Translations under genes and position numbers: made by a program | Notes under the pieces: generated by a model | The model's database searches: none | What the model was told of the DNA's origin: nothing | What the model saw: only the letters and a program-made list of their open reading frames with translations | Shown here: positions 4,269 through 8,562 of the stretch, piece by piece | Layout of the letters: each line of letters begins with the position of its first letter | Numbering within the stretch: position 1 is the first letter of the stretch | NCBI GenBank assembly: GCA_027024625.1 | Contig: JALVRY010000455.1 | Coordinates: forward strand, 1 to 8,562 | DNA: 8,562 bases | DNA from: Thiotrichaceae bacterium | GTDB lineage: Bacteria; Pseudomonadota; Gammaproteobacteria; Thiotrichales; Thiotrichaceae | Reading direction: 5' to 3'

Positions 4269-6023
4269 TTAATGTCCGGGAGCGACCATTGAATGATCTT
4301 GTATGTTTTGAACATCGGAGTTTCTGCGAATAATATCAGACAGTGTTAAGTTATTTAGCTCATCTAATGTAGAGCCTGAATATTGATTCTGATACCAGAA
4401 ACGATCACCATCACGCAAGCGTTCAAACTGATCTTTGAGTATTAACGTCATACTTTCACCAAGTAGTGCGTCACCTACGGGTTTTTCTGCTAGTCCGCCC
4501 ACCCAAGCATCAACATCATCTGGGCTGTTGTAAACAGAGGCCATTTTTGCACCAAAGTCGCCTTGGAATATTGGATCATCAAAGCTAGTGATTCTGCGTA
4601 AACCAAGTGATTCACGTATATCATTGTAGCTGGGCAATTCGTGATCACGTCCACGTTGAATATTAAGTGCAGCGAGGTCAAGCCCGCCAGAACCCGGTTG
4701 GCCAAATAATAAATCACGTATATCATCGATGACCATAGGGTCTGCTTCTTGTGCAACCTGTGTTGCAAACCCTCGTAATACAGGGTCAATACCAGCCTCT
4801 TGCACATACTGGGGTTGGAAATAGGCATTGCTTAAAGATAGATTACCTTCGGGTATCTCATTGCCTTGTTCGTCCAGTCTTAATATTTCAGGTGACAACA
4901 TACTATGTCCAAATCGAAAAGCTGATGTTGCAAAAGTTTCACTGATCTGTGGATTCACCGTTGGATTATAACCGTGATATGCACTGATATTATTCTCACC
5001 TAGCAACTCAGGAAGGTACTCATTAAAAGTAATCGCTTGAATTTCAGCGATGACTTGTTTGCGTGCACCTTGGAATAGCTCCTCATCACTTAGATTTGGA
5101 TTTTGTGTGGCCAATTCCGTAGCAATGCGATTATGTTCACGCATCCATAGTGTGTGCATGGAGGTTAAACCTGTTTGCACATTGGCTCGAACATCCCCTG
5201 CTTGGAACATACCATCATCGCCAATAGGTAATAAGTTACCAGCACTGGTTTTTAGCTGTCCACCAGAGAAAGAACGTAAGTTGTTTGTGGTTTCAATATC
5301 AGAACCATAAACATTTGAGCCATCAATAAAGGCGGTGATTGCATTGTTCTGTTGGCGATTACCGTTTGCATCAATAGTGACGTTTGAACGAGAAAATGGA
5401 ATTTCTTCTGTGCCCGTGCCATTGGGGTCAAAGGCAGGGTCACCTTGTGGTACAGGAATATTTGCGGATTCACCATTCGCTGGTGTTAAATTAATATCAT
5501 GATCAACAAATTGTCCCCATAACCAAAACATATCACTGAGGCCTTTATGGTTTTCAGTGGGGCTAGTTTGGGTTGATACCGCGTTGCTGATAGCTCTTGC
5601 ACTGGGCAATGTTGCTTCAGTTGATCCGCCAATGCCGCGGCTAGGGTCTTGAGCAAATGTACGTAAAAATAAGCTATTTGCTTGACCAACACCTGGGTGG
5701 AATGGATTATTACCAGAGCCATTAATTGCTTGGTTTTCTTGCAATTGAGGGTACAAATTCTGGCTTAACTGTTGTATTAATGTGTTTACTAAATGATTAA
5801 TTAACTGAAAAATAGCTTGCAGGAACAGTTGGTCTGGCTGCTGATACCCATAAGGGATAAAAGGAGTAAAACCAAATTGTCCAAAACTAGAGTTAAAATT
5901 GTTAGCTTGGTTGTTGTAGGCAGACAAGTTACCTACGGGATAAAATGTATTTGCAAAACCGCCTCTTCCGAATTGAGGAGGGGGAGCAAAAACAAGTGAA
6001 GTCTGTGTCGGAAAATTCGACAT
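4269..6023 (-). CDS. Animal-type haem peroxidase (peroxidase-cyclooxygenase superfamily)
   Basis: A 584-residue protein related to myeloperoxidase and peroxidasin, expected to use H2O2 to oxidise halides or organic substrates. Core motifs in order: distal WGQFVDHDINLTP with D174, H175 and Ca-binding D176; Ca loop TAFIDGS (T230-S236); GDVRANVQ with catalytic R279; LTSMHTLWMREHNR (R295-R299); FRFGHSML with proximal H373; and NIQRGRDHELPSYNDIR. In myeloperoxidase, D94 and E242 form ester bonds to haem; here the Asp is kept (D174) but the Glu position is V282. Residues 1-65 are low complexity, rich in Q, N, F, G, P and Y, then an amphipathic stretch to about 100. There is no signal peptide or transmembrane segment, so location is unclear; leaderless export is possible. 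I chose ATG 6023 over the upstream in-frame TTG (6035) because that TTG lies inside the SD. The gene is monocistronic with its own terminator. Confidence 0.93.
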   Translation of the reverse strand: MSNFPTQTSLVFAPPPQFGRGGFANTFYPVGNLSAYNNQANNFNSSFGQFGFTPFIPYGYQQPDQLFLQAIFQLINHLVNTLIQQLSQNLYPQLQENQAINGSGNNPFHPGVGQANSLFLRTFAQDPSRGIGGSTEATLPSARAISNAVSTQTSPTENHKGLSDMFWLWGQFVDHDINLTPANGESANIPVPQGDPAFDPNGTGTEEIPFSRSNVTIDANGNRQQNNAITAFIDGSNVYGSDIETTNNLRSFSGGQLKTSAGNLLPIGDDGMFQAGDVRANVQTGLTSMHTLWMREHNRIATELATQNPNLSDEELFQGARKQVIAEIQAITFNEYLPELLGENNISAYHGYNPTVNPQISETFATSAFRFGHSMLSPEILRLDEQGNEIPEGNLSLSNAYFQPQYVQEAGIDPVLRGFATQVAQEADPMVIDDIRDLLFGQPGSGGLDLAALNIQRGRDHELPSYNDIRESLGLRRITSFDDPIFQGDFGAKMASVYNSPDDVDAWVGGLAEKPVGDALLGESMTLILKDQFERLRDGDRFWYQNQYSGSTLDELNNLTLSDIIRRNSDVQNIQDHSMVAPGH

Positions 6024-6028
6024 AATAG

Positions 6029-6035
6029 CCTCCAA
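6029..6035 (-). promoter_or_regulatory. Strong Shine-Dalgarno of the peroxidase gene; decides its start
   Basis: TTGGAGG on the minus strand, with GGAGG five bases before the ATG at 6023. An in-frame TTG codon is part of this same motif, so reading from it would leave the gene without an SD and add four spurious residues. Confidence 0.85.
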
Positions 6036-6040
6036 ATTTC

Positions 6041-6076
6041 ACCTAAAATATTAATTTATAAAAAATATATTTAGGT
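6041..6076. repeat. AT-rich imperfect inverted repeat just upstream of the peroxidase SD
   Basis: ACCTAAAATATT (6041-6052) pairs with AATATATTTAGGT (6064-6076): a 12-bp stem with one bulged base and an 11-base AT-rich loop. It lies 5 bases beyond the SD on the upstream side. It may be an operator or a 5' UTR hairpin; low GC makes a terminator unlikely. I found no convincing -10/-35 pair for the peroxidase nearby. Confidence 0.4.
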
Positions 6077-6385
6077 ATGGTTGATAAAGTATCCCTTTGG
6101 GTGCCCATGAGTAAGTCAAGGTAATTTTCTTAAAGTTGAGAATTTCCCCGACTTAACTAAGACAGCCTTGATTGTCTAAAGTCTGCTTTATCTCACATAA
6201 AATCTGCTTGAAACAAAAAAGGGAATTAGTGTGTTTTGTGGCGTACCGTACTACTCTTGGATAAGCTCCTTGATAGACAGGTTTCCTACACATTTATAGG
6301 TATAACTAAGTGAACCTATCAACAACATGAGATTCTGATAAAACGTGGAGGCCAAGTTATAGTTGGTGCATCCCAAATAATAAAC

Positions 6386-6399
6386 TTGATATAGGTCAA
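6386..6399 (+). promoter_or_regulatory. FNR/Anr-like box directly upstream of the HEPN-like gene
   Basis: TTGATATAGGTCAA matches TTGAT-N4-ATCAA at 9 of 10 defined positions, and matches the box at 3028-3015 at 12 of 14. It ends nine bases before the ATG at 6409, too close for ordinary activation of that start. It would rather cover a core promoter (weak TTGGTG at 6364-6369, 17 bases, TGATAT at 6387-6392), as in repression, unless translation starts further downstream. Confidence 0.4.
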
Positions 6400-6408
6400 A
6401 ATAATAAA

Positions 6409-6954
6409 ATGTGGATTGATACAACTCTAGAAGATAATAATGTCGAGCAATACTTGAGCACTGTTGGCAGAGCGATGTATCTTTGTCGAAACTTTGAAAC
6501 CAACTTTAAAACAGCCTTAGTTTGGCTAGATTTAGCCACTGCCCATAAAGCAGGGAAGTTGCCGCTTTCTAAAGAAGCATTAATGAAAAGTTACGCGGAT
6601 AAGTTCCTAAGCCAGATGTTAGGACACAGCGTAAGGCGTCTAAAAGAAGAATTTCATCCATCAGAATATACCTTGGAGACCCTAAATACAGCCAAGGATT
6701 CTCGTAATGTGATTGTGCATGATGCAACCTCCGCAATTATTAATGCAAAGCCTGAAACCATAAAAAAGGCAGCAAAAATGCTATATAAGCATGTTGTCAA
6801 AGTAGCAGAAGGGGATAATATTGTATCGGCTTGGCACTATGAAATTCAGAATAAGAAACAACCCGCTGAAGAGATAACAGCACACTATATTGATAATGTG
6901 GTTGATTGGGTCTTTAAGCCTCTGCCGAGTGAGTTACACCCATTAAGTGTTTAG
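6409..6954 (+). CDS. HEPN-like domain protein, 181 residues
   Basis: Predicted mostly helical. The clearest signal is R99-N-V-I-V-H104, an R-x4-H motif with a polar residue right after the Arg, as in HEPN-superfamily ribonucleases and toxins, in the context AKDSRNVIVHDAT. The N-terminal helix-like region (residues 12-45, YLSTVGRAMYLCRNFETNFKTAL) also fits a HEPN four-helix bundle. No signal peptide or membrane segment is seen, so it is probably cytoplasmic. HEPN toxins usually sit beside an MNT nucleotidyltransferase antitoxin; none is present here, so a solo RNase, RNA-binding protein or non-toxic HEPN member is equally possible. The start is uncertain: the ATG lacks a proper SD (only AGG 13 bases upstream), and the next ATG at 6475 would cut into the first helix. 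It ends 6 bases from the convergent alr stop. Family assignment rests on one motif plus helical pattern. Confidence 0.7.
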   Translation: MWIDTTLEDNNVEQYLSTVGRAMYLCRNFETNFKTALVWLDLATAHKAGKLPLSKEALMKSYADKFLSQMLGHSVRRLKEEFHPSEYTLETLNTAKDSRNVIVHDATSAIINAKPETIKKAAKMLYKHVVKVAEGDNIVSAWHYEIQNKKQPAEEITAHYIDNVVDWVFKPLPSELHPLSV

Positions 6955-6964
6955 AAGTGTTTAG
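6945..6964. repeat. Exact tandem 10-bp duplication across two convergent stop codons
   Basis: AAGTGTTTAG occurs at 6945-6954 and again at 6955-6964. The first copy supplies the TAG stop of the HEPN-like gene. The second supplies TTA, the complement of the alr TAA stop. The 6-base gap between the genes lies within the second copy. No terminator stem-loop is present here. Confidence 0.85.
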
Positions 6965-8031
6965 CTCAAACGCTTACACTGGTTGCCAACATTGCAAAGT
7001 AACTCGTAGCTAATAGTTCCTGCGGATGCTGCAACGCGATCAACACTAATGTTTGATCCCCATAGCTCCACAACATCACCCACCTCAACAGACTGATCAC
7101 GTAAATCTATCGTAATCATGTCCATTGAAACACGTCCTACCGTTTGGCTTTCTTTACCATTGATCCAAACTGGTGTGCCTGTGCTAGCGAGTCGAGGATA
7201 GCCATCGCCGTAACCGCAAGCAACCACGCCGACTTGCATATCTTCAGGGCATTTATATGTTGAACCGTAGCCTATCGCATCGCCTTTTTTAAAATTATGT
7301 ATGGCAATCACAGGGGCATAAAGGTTCATCACGGCTTTTAAACCCACTTTATTGCGATCTCCATCAAGCATGGGGGAAGAGCCGTAAAGCATAATGCCAG
7401 GACGTACCCAGTTAGCATGTGAATCCTGCCATGCAATGATACCTGCTGAATTCGCTATACTACGCACGGCTTGGATTCCGTGCGTATATTTCTTGAATTG
7501 AGATAATTGGGAGAGTGTGTAATCGCTAATAACATCATCCGCATTTGCGAAATGTGTGATTAACCAACAGCCAGTATTTACATTTACATTGTCATTGAGT
7601 TGCTGATACACACGTCTGGTTTCTTCAATGGGAATGCCTAAGCGATGCATTCCTGTATCGAGTTTTAGCGCAACATCCAAGCGTTTATTCAGGGGAAACT
7701 GCTCAAGTAATTTCAGTTGTGCGTAATCGTGGATGACAACGCGCAGATTATTTGTTGTGGCGAGCTGTAAATCGGCAAAATTCTGATAGCCTTGCAGTAC
7801 CAGAATGGGGTGAATAAATCCTGCATGCCTTAGCTCTAGTGCCTCAGATATACAGGAAACAGCAAATCCGTTTGCACTGCTTAGTGCTTTTGCAACTTCT
7901 AGCACGCCATGACCATAGCCATTGGCTTTAATAACAGCCATGACTTGTGAATTTGGTGCTAACTCCCTAACACGTCGTAAATTGTGCTGTAAAGCATCTG
8001 TATCAATTGTCACCCAAGCAGAGCGTGGCAT
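6961..8031 (-). CDS. alr: Alanine racemase
   Basis: 356 residues, close to E. coli Alr (359). The PLP-dependent enzyme interconverts L- and D-alanine, supplying D-Ala for peptidoglycan in the cytoplasm. K35 in VMAVIKANGYGHG is the PLP Schiff-base lysine. Y255 in IGYGSTYKC is the second catalytic base contributed across the dimer. Other family marks are LDTGMHRLG, VRPGIMLYGSSP, CGYGDGYPR and VGRVSMDMITID. The ATG follows the dnaB stop with no gap (TAA then ATG), and its SD is the GGAGG in the last Gly codons of dnaB, so translation is coupled. The dnaB-alr order is also that of E. coli. The 3' end converges on the HEPN-like gene without an intervening terminator. The protein appears intact and active. 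Confidence 0.97.
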   Translation of the reverse strand: MPRSAWVTIDTDALQHNLRRVRELAPNSQVMAVIKANGYGHGVLEVAKALSSANGFAVSCISEALELRHAGFIHPILVLQGYQNFADLQLATTNNLRVVIHDYAQLKLLEQFPLNKRLDVALKLDTGMHRLGIPIEETRRVYQQLNDNVNVNTGCWLITHFANADDVISDYTLSQLSQFKKYTHGIQAVRSIANSAGIIAWQDSHANWVRPGIMLYGSSPMLDGDRNKVGLKAVMNLYAPVIAIHNFKKGDAIGYGSTYKCPEDMQVGVVACGYGDGYPRLASTGTPVWINGKESQTVGRVSMDMITIDLRDQSVEVGDVVELWGSNISVDRVAASAGTISYELLCNVGNQCKRLS

Positions 8032-8562
8032 TTAGAAACCTCCGCCATCAGGGGAATATACATCGGGAGTGAAAGTTTCAAAACGAGTATACTTGCCAAG
8101 GAAGGTTAATCGTGTTGTGCCGATGGGGCCATTTCTTTGTTTAGCGATGATAATTTCGGCAACCCCTTTCTCTGTAGTTTCAGGGTTATAGACCTCATCA
8201 CGGTAAATAAAGATAATAATATCCGCATCCTGCTCAATTGCTCCAGACTCACGCAAGTCTGACATAACAGGGCGTTTATTTGGACGTTGCTCCAAGCTAC
8301 GATTAAGCTGAGAAAGCACAATAACAGGCACTTCCAGCTCTTTTGCTAATGCCTTTAATGAACGTGAAATTTCAGAAACTTCGGCAGCTCTATTATCAGA
8401 TTTACCACTACCTTGCATTAATTGCAGATAGTCCAATACGATTAAGCCAAGCTGACCATGTTCGCGGGCGAGTCGTCTTGCCCTTGCGCGGACTTCTGTT
8501 GGCGACAAAGCTGCACTATCGTCAATAAACATGGGAACTTCTGAGAACATTTTAACGGCCTG
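8032..8562 (-). CDS. dnaB: Replicative DNA helicase DnaB, C-terminal part (5' end outside window)
   Basis: The last 176 residues of the hexameric replication-fork helicase; the frame stays open to the window edge (QAVK before the Met at 8550), so that Met is internal. Full-length DnaB is about 460 residues; the N-terminal primase-interacting domain and the Walker A lie outside. Visible are Walker [48 protein letters not shown], and the [13 protein letters not shown] segment carrying the Lys/Arg finger that acts on the neighbouring subunit's ATP. The protein ends SPDGGGF. The glycine codons there (GGCGGAGGT) double as the SD for alr, which starts immediately after the stop. Confidence is high because these motifs are very specific. 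Confidence 0.98.
   Translation of the reverse strand, partial: QAVKMFSEVPMFIDDSAALSPTEVRARARRLAREHGQLGLIVLDYLQLMQGSGKSDNRAAEVSEISRSLKALAKELEVPVIVLSQLNRSLEQRPNKRPVMSDLRESGAIEQDADIIIFIYRDEVYNPETTEKGVAEIIIAKQRNGPIGTTRLTFLGKYTRFETFTPDVYSPDGGGF

Larger units (their letters stand above)
6036..6408. other. Non-coding gap between peroxidase and HEPN-like genes
   Basis: A 373-base divergent region. It holds the AT-rich inverted repeat at 6041-6076; a second imperfect repeat, TTGATAG-ACA-GGTT (6270-6283) against AACCTATCAA (6313-6322), about 10 bp with a 3-base bulge; and the FNR-like box at 6386-6399. A 15-codon reading frame from ATG 6077 has no SD and no support. I see no tRNA, small-protein gene or clear sigma-70 promoter. 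Confidence 0.6.

Noticed and set aside
4490..5999. Several 60-112 codon frames in both directions within the peroxidase gene
   Set aside because: All overlap the conserved peroxidase coding frame and show no family features.
6033..6035. TTG as start codon of the peroxidase (588 residues)
   Set aside because: The TTG is the first part of the SD TTGGAGG serving ATG 6023, and no SD precedes it.
6077..6124. 15-codon + strand frame from ATG 6077
   Set aside because: No SD at usable spacing, very short, and overlaps the inverted-repeat arm; no second copy or other support.
1..8562. CRISPR array, insertion sequence, tRNA or rRNA gene
   Set aside because: No regularly spaced repeats, transposase motifs, terminal inverted repeats or tRNA-like cloverleaf segments were seen on reading both strands.

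Overview
The bulk of the window (about 613-8562) looks like the chromosome of an AT-rich gammaproteobacterium. The evidence is a dnaB-alr gene pair, an rplM-rpsI ribosomal operon whose products have the standard 142 and 130 residues, and a tatD-family gene, all with similar AT-rich codon use. I cannot name a genus. The first ~612 bases differ: they are much richer in G+C (75 of 120 bases in 121-240 are G or C) and encode most of a CpoB/YbgF-type coiled-coil and TPR protein. This part is fused in frame to the last ~107 codons of a TatD-family nuclease. An assembly or cloning chimera at about 606-620 is the simplest explanation.

Layout, left to right. (1) 1-612: cpoB/ybgF-like fragment on +. 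(2) 613-2416, +: tatD-family 3' end, then an unknown membrane-anchored 164-residue protein (4-bp overlap), then a cation diffusion facilitator transporter. The run ends at a perfect 22-bp stem terminator (2459-2505). (3) 2506-3090: no long gene, but two unrecognised 31-codon genes on the minus strand encode clearly related single-helix membrane peptides. A possible broken third copy lies between them. Upstream is an FNR/Anr-like box with a -10 element at the spacing of an FNR-activated promoter. (4) 3095-4107, minus: rplM-rpsI with its terminator, a structured leader and a good sigma-70 promoter. (5) 4207-6035, minus: an animal-type haem peroxidase with its own terminator and a strong SD, which moves the start to 6023. 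(6) 6036-6408: non-coding, with imperfect inverted repeats and a second FNR-like box. (7) 6409-6954, +: a HEPN-like protein. (8) 6961-8562, minus: dnaB (5' part beyond the window) followed directly by alr, converging on the HEPN-like gene with only 6 bases between.

Most genes are housekeeping: translation, replication and cell-wall D-alanine supply. The accessory content is the peroxidase, the HEPN-like gene and the paired mini-membrane-protein locus. The last is the best candidate for something undescribed: its genes are too short for ordinary gene calling, duplicated, and apparently under oxygen-responsive control. The two FNR-like boxes match at 12 of 14 positions when each is read in the direction of its downstream gene, so the mini-protein locus and the HEPN-like gene may share a regulator. 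That is inference.
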